The notes under the pieces: generated by a model | The model's input: only the letters and a program-made list of their open reading frames with translations | What the model was told of the DNA's origin: nothing | Database searches by the model: none | In this document: one piece after another, positions 17,701 to 32,700 of the stretch | Numbering within the stretch: the first letter of the stretch is position 1 | Layout of the letters: each line of letters opens with the position of its first letter | Position numbers and translations under genes: made by a program | Source of the DNA: Brachypodium distachyon | Taxonomy: Eukaryota > Streptophyta > Magnoliopsida > Poales > Poaceae | Reading direction: 5' to 3' | DNA: 64,000 nucleotides | Assembly (NCBI RefSeq): GCF_000005505.3 | Contig: NC_016133.3 | Span: forward strand, 36,728,737 to 36,792,736

Positions 17701-20700
17701 CCACCTTAGGTACATCAAGAAACGGAATTTCGTTTCCATAAAAATCTGTGCTTCTAACAACTAGACATCTAACTGGCATCCCAAGCCTGTAATACAAGTT
17801 TTTAACTTACTGAATCATAGACAAATATAACAGATTAAGCAACATAAGTTATACATTCATTCCTGAGCATGAATCGAGAATTTTAAGGCGCTAAACAAAA
17901 TCCCACGACTCAATTTGAACGTCAACATTTGTGAAGATCAGTACTAACAAAGAGCAGCTTGGATGAATCAATCAAAATAAAGACATTAAAAAAATTACGC
18001 ATGTCCTTCAACAGAAAGAAGTAATGAATGCTAGAGTATGGCTGATGTTTGCAAATCATTACTTTGCTTTGTTCCTCAAGAAATAAGACATGGCCAGCTC
18101 AGTTGAAGACAAAAAGTGTGCATGATACAGATTGTGCGTAATTCTGAGTGTTGTGGCTTTGGTGGAGGTAATGCATGGAATGATGTTAACATAAGTCTTG
18201 ACTAATACATTTGCACTGGGAGAACAGAGTGCAATGGAAAAAGAAAACGAGAAAGAGCAAAGTATCAAGGAACCTCAATCTTTTGGGCACTAGTCACACA
18301 AACCCCTAACTTTTTTGGAAAATTGATCAGATAACACAGCTTATGGGGCAGGATGTGTCATAGAACCCGATTCCTTTCTTCAACAAACTAACACAAAAAA
18401 TGGCAGGCATCATAAAACACGATAGCTCCCACGTGGCATGGACATAGAAAAATCAATTCATTTGGGTTCAGGGCTATGCAAAATGGGGATTTGCCACTTT
18501 GGACAAAATTATGCTGCAAATGATACTCCCTCCAATCCATAATAAGTGTCTCAGGTTTAGTAATAAGTGTCTCAGGTTTAGTTCGACTTTGTACTAAATC
18601 TGAGACACTTATTATGGATCGGAGGGAGTACTGTTTAGCTTGAAAAGCTCAATTTTGCAGGAATTTTTGGTGGATTTTGCATTGGATGATTGGCTCCTTG
18701 CCACATGGGAGTTACCATGTGGGTCATGCCTATTAATTTTTGCAATTAGTTCAACAAGACAGAGAAGTTGGGTTATGTGATGCATTTTGCCCCAAAAACT
18801 GTGGTTATGTGATAAGACTGTGACTTCTTGATATTTACTCAAAGAGATAAACCTAAGGCGAGATTACAGAACAGTCCACATGTTGAAGCACACGCTTCCA
18901 TCTTTGATCTCCAATCAGGCAATTGGTATGAGTTTGATGTAAAGACATTCTCTAACTACAACTTCCACAAAAGAGTGGGCCGGATGCTATATACTTGCTG
19001 TAATAGGAGTTTTTGCCCATGTGCCAGTCTAAAACTTTCAAATGATAAAACTTTCTAAAGGTGAACAACACCAGGGTTCATAATGTGAAAAGCAGTTGAT
19101 CAACATAACCAGTTGAAAAGAAATACATCCAGAAATAGGAGTATGAAATTTGCAGCAAGGAGCTAAACTTATTTCTACTAGAGTATTATCATCCGAACAC
19201 TCAGCAGAGCTAGATAATTGCCAACATCTATTTTTTCGAGTTTGGACAAACTGTTATCTTTGTTTCATGCTGAATAATACTGGAATCTCTGCACCTCTAC
19301 ATTTCAATAGTAGACATAAGATGAAAAATATTTCTAACTCATTCAAAATGAAACAGTTAGTATTACTTACAACTGAGAAAATAAATTGCTAAACACCAGA
19401 TTTAGTAAAGATGCTTGAATATTTGCTCAACGGAAAGATATACAGTCCATTTATGATATTATGCGACGAGGGTTTCTTGAACACCCTATCAACAAGCTTT
19501 GCATCAAGATGGTCTTCACTTCCAGGCAAATGATTAATCTCCATTATCATCTCTAGCTCATCATCCTTCACAATATATCTATTGTCAAGGGTGCTGGAGC
19601 AGTTGGCAGTATAAATTTGTGGCCGGATAACAGCTACAATTTCACATGGATGTTGGTAACCAGCCATTACTACTTCTTCAAATGGTAGATCCTGTTCAAA
19701 GTCATAGCTTTCATACCTGAAAACTTTATAAAGATCTAACAAAAAGATCCAAGTATGTAAGATTACTAACCCCTCCTATAGCAAGAGCATCGCCTTCCAA
19801 ATTTTTTAGGACCTCAATACATGCTGGAGCCTTCTCCTTTTTCTTTTTAAGAAATTGACTCCAAGAATTATCATCCATTATTTGGCACTTCATGTGTACA
19901 CAAAAATAACAATGTCAACCATAACATACTTAGGACAATTACAAGAGTAATATTAACTACTCCCTCAAATCCATAATAAGTGTCTTGGATTATGCACAAA
20001 GTTAGTACAACTTCGTACTAAATGCAAGACGCTTATTATGGATCGGAGGGAGTTTTAGTTACTTGCCTTATCATCATCTATCATGCTCACAGGGAAGGAG
20101 ACACATTCCTGGATATCAAGGTTCATACCATCTTGACCTTCCTCAAGTAAGCAACCTTGCACATCAGAGAACTCAATAGACCTAGAAAAATTGATTTGAG
20201 CTCTCTAAAGTCTAAACTAAGGAAATAAATATCTTGTACAGAAAAAAATAAGAGAAAAAACCTGCATATAAGTCGAGCTTCACCTGCCAATAAAATGACA
20301 TTAGAAGTGAATGACAGATACAACACTTTTTCAACATGAGACATTAAGACTGACGAATACTTCAAAACATGAAGAACTAACCACAAACATCTCCTGCAAG
20401 TCCTTCAACAACAACGAACTCCAATGTTGCATAGAAGTTATTTTTTAATGCATAGAAATTAGTTTTCATTCTAGCCATCACTCCTGGTTGGATTTTCAGA
20501 TGATCTCCTCTTCTCCATGTTTTTCCTTTTCTGCTAACTGAGTTGTAAACTCTAATTACTTTGACTGCACCATGGTAAAATAAATAAATTTCAATAGTTA
20601 CATGGTTTCATAGTTGAATAATAGAACGTAAATAAAAAGATGAGCACAACAATAACACATCTGTAATCTCTCACCATCTTTAGATATACCAAGTCGCTCC

Positions 20701-23700
20701 TTGTTGGTTGGGTTGATAATAACAGTATGTTCATCATCCCCACCGTCCATTTCCACGTCATACTTGTCATGCATTTCCTTAATCCAATCATGATATTGCT
20801 TCTCCAACTGCTTACAACCTAGTGATCTTCCACCTTTACGAATATCAATGTTAACCTCCTCAACTAGAAAAAAAAACATTGAAATGCCGCAAAGATTAGA
20901 ATGATGAAAAATTATCAACTAATTGCAACAAGAAAATAGGCTAGTAAATCAGCCACTTTGAATAGCAAAAAAACCTGAGCGGTCATTGGAAGAACTGCAA
21001 CCTAAGAACCGTAGTGCCTTCGTAAAATGATTGTGCTGTGCTAAATCAGTCTGCGGTTCAATATAGTTTCATCCAGTTAGACAAAAAAAAAACATATACA
21101 GCTCAAAAAATATGCAGACGCACAGAACTGCTAAAGACAGGGACTCTAATTTCTTCAAATTCATCAGACTAGCCTCTGGACCTTGCAGTGTGCAGAGATG
21201 TGCAAATACCTATATAGCATTGATATGCCACACATGTTTGACATTACATATATGATGATACAGAATGATTCCGAAAACAAAAGCCAATGCAATGATATAA
21301 TAAAACAATAAAAACTAGATAATCTGAACTTGGTGTATGTGAGTTCACCAAATTCAAAAGTAGATAATTTAAGTCCTTGAACTTGTATATGTGGAGCAAA
21401 TGAGATCCAAAGCAAAAGGTGATTCTGTCGGAGACATCACTCCCAAAGGAGACGCTGATGTGCCACCTCTGTGTTACCCTCTAACTTCTAACTTCTGCTC
21501 TCTTTCTCATCCTTACAAAAATTGACCCGAAGAGAAAAGCCAAGCTCAACCAGGGCTGGAGCAGCACCCCTGCCCGAGATCCCCTACGACTAATGATGCA
21601 TCTCAAAGGGTACAGCAAAGGGGCCGACGTGATCAATTAATTTAATGTAGTGTGCATGCCAATCACACTTTGTGACATGCTCGCGCCTGCGTTCATCTCC
21701 CATAATCTGAGCTCTTGAACCATAAACGATGATCCCGCTAGCAAGGGCACACACAGTGGAAACAACATTAGAGTGTGTCTGATGGAGTGGGTGATCAGTG
21801 TGCTGCAGCAGAGGGTCATGCGTAGCAGAACATGCAGAATAACAGCTTGGCCACCACTCTGCGACCTAAGCAAACAAGACCTTATGTATTGTTTACTAGT
21901 GCGTGAACAGCCCCGAGTACCTGGCAGGTCATGTTTAGATTGTTTTGTGCTTAATGCCACAGTTGAAATCGTGGGGGGCATGTTGGTATTGCTTGGCATG
22001 GTAACTGGGAGAAAACAAAACAGAAAGGGGATGTGAGAGGAAAGTGGAATTGCAGCCAGTAGGGGGAATTCATCTGCCAGCTATGCCGGAATGAAGAGGC
22101 AGAGAAGGAATCAGGAGCGAGTTCAAACTTTAGATAGACTATGGTAAGTGGCAAGTGTGATTCGGACGGCATGTAAGATAGACTTTGGACATCATATGTA
22201 TGACTTGTACAAGTTCAGAAACCCGCATAAGAAGTGTCTACTTGTCAAGTTGATCTACCTATATTCACCATCTTTGAAAGTTTACACGAATATGGCATTA
22301 TGAATGAAAATATTATGACTCAAACTAGTAGTGAACACCTAAGGGAGTACTTGCTCCCTTTTGGTATAATAAGCAGAAATTGGGAATTTTCAGTTTGTTA
22401 GGCCCATTTTAGCTCACAGACCCTCGGTCACTTGATACAACAATCATTAATCCAAAGTCTGCCACTTCATTTTCAATGGAAAAATTACTCTTGCATGCAA
22501 GAGATTACTCCCCCGCGATGCTAAAACGGTATACCTTCTTCGTCTCCTCCAGACGTGCAGGTCCTCCTCAATCCACAGGTTTAAATCACCAGTGCATGCA
22601 CGACTTCATTGATTTTTACTGGCCATGCATGGACCATACAGAAGATACAGAGGGGGAGTCCAGCAGTGAGTCAACGCGACTGTTAGCGCGGGACGTGCAG
22701 GATGGCTGTGAGTCAACGCGGTTGCCAGGGGATTTATGTCCCAACCTGGGATTGCGGTCACTTAATAGATTATGTAGTACTAGTAGTTGAGCCTGCGGGT
22801 TGCTTTTGATACTATGTAATCTCTTTTTTGGTGCTAGTTGGCAGATGAAGTTTGTTGTATGACGCTTCTGGCTGTGTGCATCAGTTTGATGCTGAGGCTG
22901 GAAAGCAATAAAGATTATCATTTATCTAAAAATGGTTCCTAAGGAAGATTTCCCTTGTTACAAATGTAAAATATTTTTGTGAAGGTCCACAATTTGATGC
23001 ACAAAGGAAAGAATGTAGATTCACACATCAAATAAACAAAACAAAAGAAAAGGGAACATCAGAAACAGAACAACATAAGCAGATTAGGACTAAATTTAAC
23101 AACTGTACCTTGGAAAAGGTAGGGTAAAAACCTGCATCCGTATCTGCAACGTAGAAATAACAATGAAGAAAGCACTTAAGCAACAAAGAGACTCTGACAG
23201 ACAAGAAAAAAGAAGAAGAATATTTTAAGTCCTCACCAACAAAACATTTCAACCTCTTACAGCATCGCTTGAAGAATTCAGCTTTTTTACCTTTAGTCTG
23301 TTTAGGTTCCATAAAAGGAAGAGGACCCTGTGGCGAATAAACAATGGTCAGTTCTCAGTGGATATCTCCAGTAGTACATGTTGACAAAATGTATCTTTTG
23401 CAAAACTAAGACTGTTTGATTAGAGAAAGCTCTTTATTGACTTATAAATAAGTATACAAACAACCACATTAAAGAGAACTTCATTCAGAATAGAATGGAC
23501 CGATCATTTCACCAGACTAATTATCTATTTACAGGAGATAAAATTCAACAGCTCAGATTAGCAATGCAACAGAGAATCCTTGACACAATATTTGCCAGAT
23601 GATAAGGAGGTCAGCCTCTTCGGTTTAGCAAAATGAAAGGTCATACACAGATGGTTCAGGGACGAGTTTAGGATAAGATCTATTTAACTTTTTGGACCTA

Positions 23701-26700
23701 GAAACAACACCCAGCAGCAAGAAAGACATCAACATGTATTGCATCAAATAGCAAGTTCAATACGACAAAACTATCATACTCGTTTTAACTTTCAAGTATA
23801 TCGCAGAACAGTCCATCCAGTATCTGGATTTTCAAAGTATGAAGAAGTCTACTCCCTAGGCCTAGGTTATATGTCGTGTGTCTTTAAAATATCCTGTAAA
23901 GACGAAAGTTACATGACATCGCACTTCAAAAGCACCAAAGTGAAAAACAAAACCTAGTCCTGAACTAGGCAGGTCTACAAGGCTAGAGCAGCTTCAATTT
24001 TAGATGCCGAGCAAAACCAAAGACATATAACATATTTAGTGCCAAGATGAGAGGGCTGATCCTGGTTGGGGCGGATGTGCTTTGCTGGTCGCTCTGGCTA
24101 TGCAGGAGTGAAATTTTTTTTAACAAAAAGAATATTTCTTCTCAATTACAGGTTATATACTTGTGCACGCACTGGTTCCATACTTGGTTCACTCCATAAA
24201 AGGTGGAGGTTCAGGATACGGATATGATGGCCTGTGTGCAGGTGGAGTGAGGGGCCAGGGAGATCTTCACCCAACAAAGATGGCAGTTTAGTTTGCGGAT
24301 TGATGACCCTTAGCATAGTTGTTGTTTCCTTTAATTTTCTTCAGACTGTCTAATTTTCGTTTTGGTTCATGAGGGCTGTGTTCATAGTTTGTACACAGGG
24401 GCTGGAAGTTGGCCTGTGTAGTTATATTGGCTTGATGCGTCAACAAGTTTAATGAAGCTTCCTTTATCAGGAAACAAAAGAATGAGCTTCCGCATAGATA
24501 GTAAGGTTAATAACCCGCTAAACTATTCTGAAGAAAACAGCGGGTTGCTTAGTCTATATTAGCTAATCAAATGGTTCATTAATACTACACAGGTTGCAAG
24601 CAGATCAGGCTGGCTAACTATTCCATTTCCAACATGAAAGAATGTTCTGGCAGGATGCATTAGAAATAAGCACTCCTAATACCCCTAAGAAAACTGTTAG
24701 CAAGGGAAAAGCAAAAAGGCGAAGATGGTTTTTTATGGGAATTTTAAGATGATTTCTAATATAAAGAAGAAGAAAAGTGATGTGCTACTAGCAGAGTGGA
24801 AAACCGCGGTAAATGATCAGATTTCAGTAACCAATAAACCTAGGACAAAAAGGAAATGCCAAGGACATTACAGATATGTAGTGGGAATAAAATTGTGGAA
24901 AAATCAGTATGGCAGACGTCAGAATTGCAGTGTGGTACAGATGGTATAACGGCTCAGTTGCTATATGTATGATCATCATCAGATGATCAGAAGAAGAAAT
25001 GTACACAAAGGAAACATCATGTTGGGGTGGGGTTTCTAGTAGTGTACCCATCTAGCATCAGGGAGTAACCGTCCAAGTCGACGGATTGATACACGTGAAA
25101 ACTTGTCAAAGTTTTCTTTTGCCCCGGGGCATTTTTGCTTAACATTTCCAAAATAGAATCAATAGACTCTTTTCCCTATGGAAGATTTAAAAAGTTAGTA
25201 ACGGTATGAGATAATAGGATAGTTCTTTAATACTAATTCCATTATACCTTGACGATTGGAAAGTATGCACACTTCACTCGTGCATGGGCTTCGACACTAG
25301 CTGCTGATGCATCACAATTACAAGTTAGGGAAACACATGCTACCAAATTTAGCGTAATTTGCACCGCATATTCCTACCACAGTTGCATCTTGCAACACAT
25401 TTTATCAAAAGAATCAAACGGGACCAGGTATTGTGACTATAAAATTCAGATCAAACAAGACATGCAAAACCGATCCGGTTCTTTGACTTGGCCGCGAAAG
25501 CCACCTCACTCAGGTCATACAATAGTTAGCCGGGTAATATGAACTAATCTATCAAACTAACTTATGTATCTTACGGCATCTACATGCTTATATGGAGGGT
25601 TACTTCAAGATGGAGCCATTTTTCGCGGCATGGCACTTTTGTACATCCAGTCCCTGCCCCAAATAGAACATGCAGAGCCAGAGAGAGCACTAGCGCCCTT
25701 TTGCCTCCAAGCAACCACTGGACACCTTGGAACCACCTGACGATGCAGCCTGCGCAGGCAGTGTAGGTTGCTTCCGATGTCTCGTTTTGTGCCGGCAGGC
25801 TTGGTATGTATGACACATACACCTTGCCTAACACGGTGAAACGGAGCATTCATAGCCCTTGTGCTCGCTTGCTCCTTCTTGGGAGCTATAAAAATCGATC
25901 CATTTTCGTCTTCTTCACCGCCATCCTCGGCTTAGCCACGGACACTTCCCACCAGCACCACGAGGTCAAGTGCCAGGTACTCTTCCTCGGACTTAATGGA
26001 TGGGGGGTCAGTGACAGCAGTAGTAGGCTGGAGTTGGTGAAGAAGGTGCCAACTCGAACAACCCGAAAAATGAGAAGTCCAAATGGCGGCACAGACTCCC
26101 TCGTCGGATCGCATGAGAACTCCGGGGCGCAGGAATCGATGGGGATGGCCTTAGCCAGCTGACTGCATGCGGCAGCAGCCATGGATATGGTGTTGACCTC
26201 GTCCTCAAACTTGTTCTATGCACGAACAAGGCATAGAGTAGACACGAGACTTCCGCGGACAGGTTCATGCTTCCCCCATGTGCCCAGGCCACCACAGACG
26301 AGCCCCCCAGAGCTAGGCATGGCCGTGCCAATGTTTTCGGGGGCAGTAGGGAGAAAAGCACCTGACAGGAGAGGGCCAAAGAGGAGATGGCACCTGGCCG
26401 TTGAGAGCGAGTCACTGAACCAGCTGGGTTATTTCATACCTCGTCTATTCCAAAATCCATAGTCACCCTGCCAGGTCCATTTTGATTCTTTTCACAATAT
26501 GTGGTGCAATTTGCAACTGTGCTAGGAAGGCTGTCCAAAGTGTAATGTACTCCAAAATTTATTCATTTATAATTTCAAGCAGAAATAATTTGCTACCTGC
26601 AATTGTTGAAGAACATGAAAATTTTACATGCAGAATGAAATCAGGACCGTTAGAAGAGTACAAATTAGTAAGGGCCACTTCACTTTCCTGTATTTCTGCT

Positions 26701-29700
26701 AGATTTACACCATTCACCTGAAGAAAAAAGACAGACAGATAACACGTGTATATAATGTATCTAGATATAATTCAGAACTGTAGTCAGGATTTGACCATAC
26801 AGTTTATACTATATAATATGTCCACGTCACATAAATATTGTAGGCATAATGCAACGTAAGTACTTAAACAAGTGCTTGCTTGATTTTCCTGGTACACCAG
26901 AAATGTTCATAGCATTCAAACATGCCGACTTATGGATAACAAAAGACCTTACAAAACTTCTCTAGTGGATATTGTAAAGATCAGGAAACCTAATTTATAT
27001 AAAACGGCTCAGCATTTGATGATTAATATATCATCAAGAAACAAGCACAAAAGAGACACTCAACAATCAAAAGGCAACACATACAGGACAATGTCTTCTG
27101 TTTCCAGCAGTAACTATAGGAGAACAGTATTCATTTATTCAAGCCTGCAACAGTGATAGGAAATTCTAGACAAAACTCAAACTCAACTGGCGTCCTTGTA
27201 TTCATAGATCCATTATCCTCATCATACTGGATGAATAACAAGGTGTACACCCATTAGTATAACTTCATAGGGGTAACTGAACCAATACGAATTATAGAAG
27301 ATTGTAAATAATATAATACTCCCTCCGTCCAACAAAAGATGCCTCAAGTTTGTCAAAATTTGGATGAATCTAGACATGACTTAGTGTATAGATGCATTCA
27401 AATTTAGTCAAAGTTGAGACATCCTTTGTTGGACGGAGGGAGTATAAAACTTTTTTAGAGCTGGAAAGATAATAGGTAATCTTCTTTCAGTTACTAAACC
27501 AGTGAGAGTACGTCTGTACACATTTGAGATTAGCTTAAGTTTGACTCGTCTCAAGGCCCAGGGCCAGGCAGAGACTACAGCTGACCTTGAGGTCAGACCC
27601 AAATTCAAGATGAGATCGAGTCAAACTTGATTCAGGATGCGCTTGAATTTGATTTAGTACATGCACATACTATTACTTTAAACAAAGGACCAACATTCAA
27701 CTAATCTTGAGCTCAATTTATTAGTTTCTACGCTGATCTCCTAACTATAATTTTTTAAGTCTTATAAAGATCATTCTTCCCGAACGAAAGCCCGGATTGC
27801 ACAAAGGTTGAAGCAATATGTCACTTCGATTCAATAATGTACGAATTATACTTATTGTCTACACCATTTGAACGAAATTCAAGCCTATTCAAGATCTCTT
27901 TTAGGCCTAACTTGAGATTAGTTCGTTTTGAGCTTGACCTATTATTTCAACAGCCTAAACTTCAGTGGGCCTCACAGTTGATCGTGACTAAATCAAACAA
28001 CATACCAATTGTTAAAGACACAAGATGTTCACAGATGAGCTGTACCAGTAAATTCATAAAGATACGAAGTTTTGCTGACATTTCAATATCACGAGACGCA
28101 ACGCTTTTGCGTTTTCGCGAAAGAAAAGCAGAAGGATAGTTGAGAGGCACATAAAATTAGCATACTTCAGAATGCATGATTATGAATATGTTAAGAACAA
28201 AACCTGTATATATGGAAAATAAATGTCCTTCAAAAACTCTTGGGAGTTTGGCTACCTCCAAGTGCCTACGCAACCCATGAATTTCAACCTGTAAGTGTTG
28301 ATAGAAGCTTGCATTCAGATGTGCCTAAGTGTAACATTAATGAATTTAACAAGAACCAATACTGTGGTGGATCCAGTATTTGATTTTGAAAGCCAGTGGA
28401 GGCTTGATTTTCCCAAATTCACAAAGAACTTAGGCTTCAACTTGAGTTGGAATAAATCGGTGCATGTCTCAGTAAAAGTATAGCAAATTAAACAATAAAA
28501 AAGTAATTGTGTACTAGATATAAACAAGTCTTACATAATCCTAGATACGCATGCTAATTTTTCCCTTGACCCTAGGTATTTGCAAAATGTCAAAACTTCT
28601 GCACGTCCACGTTGACATGGATAAACGTGCAAAATAAAACGATCCACACAACATGCCAAACCTTGTAAGCATTAGTGCTAGGTATCGCAACTTTCAACCC
28701 AAGGCGAAGTGAAATAGTTTTGCACAAACATCAAGGGTTATGACATTTTTGCAGATACCAGTATACCACTGCCTGTAGTGCAAATTCACTTCTCATTACT
28801 GTGGTTACTGGGGAAAAAATTATATGAGAATACTTTCTCAAAAAAAAAAACAGAATGAGCATACAGAGGAGAAACAATGCCTTTGCCTCGAGGATGGGTC
28901 TTGAACCGATGATCTCAAGTAGAATTAATGAACAGAATAGTTCTAGTGCTAAAAATTCTTCTGCTGCTTCCTTCAAAAAGTTCTTTTTTTCATTTGATTT
29001 TTGGCTAGCACACACATCACTGCTTTTCTTTTTCGTTTCTCAGTGTGCAGGTCACATTTAGACTTCAAACTTTGTGTCATGATAAATTTACGCCATGTTG
29101 TCCACCAAATTCAGATTTTCTTGTGAAGTTTTTGGAATTATTTTTGTGCTTTGGTAGCAACTAGAACCACAAGGTTTTAAAATTTCAGATTTGATGTTTG
29201 AAGATGTCTAAGAAGTAGAAATGTGTCTCTTTCTCCCGAAGAAAGAACAGATAAAACAGTGCCAGTCAGGCCATGAGCAGCGGTGGATCCAGGAATTGGT
29301 CAAGCCCCGGGCCAAAAATGTTCGGCTAAATATTTTCGAAGATGTCATGGGTCAAAAGTTTTTTTATGCTGGCGCGGCCAAATTTTTTTTAACAATCGAC
29401 ATGTTCTCAACTAAAGACATAAGCGGACAAAAAAACAGGTCGAAGAGAACATACAAGCCACAGGATGAAATCAGATAGAGGAAAAAGATTAGCGCCGTGT
29501 AAGACACCGGAGTGCGCATGTGCAAAACATGTTCACCGATAAACTAAACTAAGCTAACCAGGAGAATACTCACTGAGAACTGGACTACCGATGGCTAGAG
29601 CCTGGAGAAAGACTGGTAGATAGGGGAGTCTGGCTGTTAGGGATACGCTGAGACGGGACAGCAAGTCACTGAACCAGCGAGGCCATTAGCGCAACGGGTG

Positions 29701-32700
29701 GGAGCAGAATGGGGCGCAGCTTGCGCCGCGTTCGTGTGGCTAGCAATGGAACAACTCAAGCATGCGGCGGACGGCTGGGCTGAAGGGTGGGCTGTGCCCC
29801 AGGCCAAGGCCCAAATGTGCTATGGCATAGGCTAAATTTTTTCCCTAAGACCCAGGCCATGGCCTGGGCTGCCTGGGGCGTGGCTCCGCCTATGGTCATG
29901 AGCCAGCTGGCCTGGCTCTATCAAAATGTCAGTTTTGCTAGGTTTTCGGCGATTAATAGTCAGCTTTTGACAGGTTCTGAACCCAGACCTCAGATACCAA
30001 ATCATTATGGTTTTCAGTTGTACACAAAGCAAAATATGATGATTAAATTCTGCCAAAGAACGCCCTATAAGAGTTGCTATTTAAGCTCTATGCAAAAAAC
30101 GTTTTCATAAACTTGACAGGTAAAGAAATGCTCCAAGACCAGGAGGTATTAAAACATATGGATGCCATACTTGTGACCTGACCTGCCATGATTATTTTTT
30201 TGGTGTTATACACTCAAACATATGTAACATGCACACACAATTCAGCTAACTGATTTACTGATGTAGCATTATCGATCACCTGCTATTGCAGGACACCAAA
30301 ACATTTAGAAGACAGTTAGGGTCAGAATTGTATCACCTGGGTAAAACTCTGATGTGGCGAAAGCGTTAACTCCTCTTTTGATGGATCTCTAAATCCTCCA
30401 GCAGTCTGCAATTTAATCGTGTTCATATCTGCTACTTCGAAAGGTACAGAAATAAAATATAATAAATAAAAGAAGCATCAGGTGGAATACCTTCCAGCTG
30501 AGTTTAGACGAGGACTTCTTCAGTAAAGCCTCTCTGGGAAGATGCAAGGTAAACACCTTCCTTGATTCCTTAGTTTTCGAAGAAACTATGGCAGTTCTAT
30601 TGCATGAAAAAAAAATGGTAGCCAATTAAACTGAAAAACTTTGGCCTTATGGATTAGCTGATAAATGCATACCTCCCAAGATGCATCGAGGCGATAGTTC
30701 CACCATAACCAAACATGCCAAAGAAAGGCTGTAGATATTCAAGTTAAAAGTCAAGTACTTTGCGTATCAATCTGTGGTCTATAAACATTTCATTATTAGA
30801 GTACAGCATATTTACACTAAAATACTAAATGGAGGCTATAAGAAAAGAGCTGCATCTTTCCATGTTAAAAATCAGATGAAATTGCAGAAACTACGACCAA
30901 GAATTTTTCAAGTCCTGATTTGTTATTTTCGAGAGTCGCACAATACGGTCAAGAAAGAGCTAAAAAGCTACACTAAATCCATCCATGAACTAACCTGATA
31001 AGCCAAAACGTCAAAAAAGCATGTATCTCTTTATTTTGCAAATTACGGGTAAGGACTGATACACCATGATCCATAATATGCAACATTTCCAGCTATATTT
31101 TGAAGAAAAAAAAGTGAACGTTTACCTACTCTGTTTGAATATAATCCAGAATAGGAGACAACAATACAATCATCAATCATAACAAATAATGAATATCAAC
31201 AAAATAAAAAAGTTCTTGTTTCTCCTCTGAATCCAGTCCAACAGAAATCGAGTTGCAACCCATTTCTACTATCCTTTAAATAGGCATAGACCTACTACTA
31301 GAGCATATTGAAATAAGCACATGATTTAATAATCTTCCAGAAAGTTCAGCTGCAAAGATAACTTCAAGAATAAATGCAGGACTCGCATAACGTCAAATAA
31401 TTGTTTACAAAAATATGTCCAAATGGAACTTACATGTAAGCTAGATATACAATGCCAATGAAAGACCACTACTAAGGCAAAGAAGTTGCAAGAAATAACA
31501 TAAGTGGCATGTATGCGTTGGTGAAATAAAAGCTCACCACTAAGTATGGAGCTTCCCCACCGATACCTTTATTCCGAAATACTCTATGGTTAGACGAACC
31601 TATTGTACCCCTAAATGAATAATAATAAATGAGATCCAAACTATACTGTGTCTGCTGCAGTTTACTAAAAGTAGGATGGTTATGAAATCAAACTCTGGCA
31701 ACATAAACTGGAAGAACAGACATAAAAACAAAGTACAAGTATCCTCCATATAAAGAAGTTATACAATGTAATCCTCCAAATTATTCATAACCTAAATACT
31801 GTGGCGGCTCTTGTATTAAATGTTACTGCGCTTTGTTCACATGCATGGAAGGATCAACTGCCTACAACTAAGTCAAGCAAAATAGCAAGGTATTCTTACA
31901 AATTGCAAAGATGCTGATGTTAATCCAACATGTACAATGTACATAAGATTCTGATACTTAAAATTCTCATAGTGTTTGGACGTCCAATCAAGCACGTTCA
32001 TAAGCAGCTTCTAGTTTCACACTTTTGCTTCGCTAAAGAGGTATGGAAGGTTAAAAGGGACCTGAGTAACTTTTTTACTAATACAAGGCATTTGCAGTTT
32101 CATGGATCCCAATCTTATGCACAGGCGCATAACTTATTCGAACAACAGATATCTCTGAGCAAATTAAACAGACTGAAGGATTGTAAAACTTCCTACAAAT
32201 AAATTTTAGCTTACGGCCGTTACCATTTAGAGATAGAATTCTCATCTGAACCATCCATCCCCCTACCAGTATCCATAATCACCATCTTTTCTTTGTCAAT
32301 TGTTATCCTGCAACATGATCCGGCTATTATTGACACTACCAATTTTGTGAAACTATCACATGAAAGTAATTCAAAACAGTAACGAATGGAAAATCATTGG
32401 TGCCCGTCAGAATAATGTAATGGTTAAGAGAACAATTGGAAGGTCTACATCTATTAATAGAATGGGTCATTCTGAGAGGACAACTTTGACACTATTTATT
32501 TACATTCTCTCCTCTAACTGTGACTAATATAGTATTACTTGTGTAGCCAGTGCGCTTCGCATTAGGTGCAAAACATAGTGCATTTAATTCAATAAGGAGT
32601 TGTCAAAAAGGAAACAGATAGAAACGTAGAGACAGGTTGGAAGTGCAAATGAAAGAGAAACAACCACTAAGGACTGGACTGATACCTTCAGACACTATAA

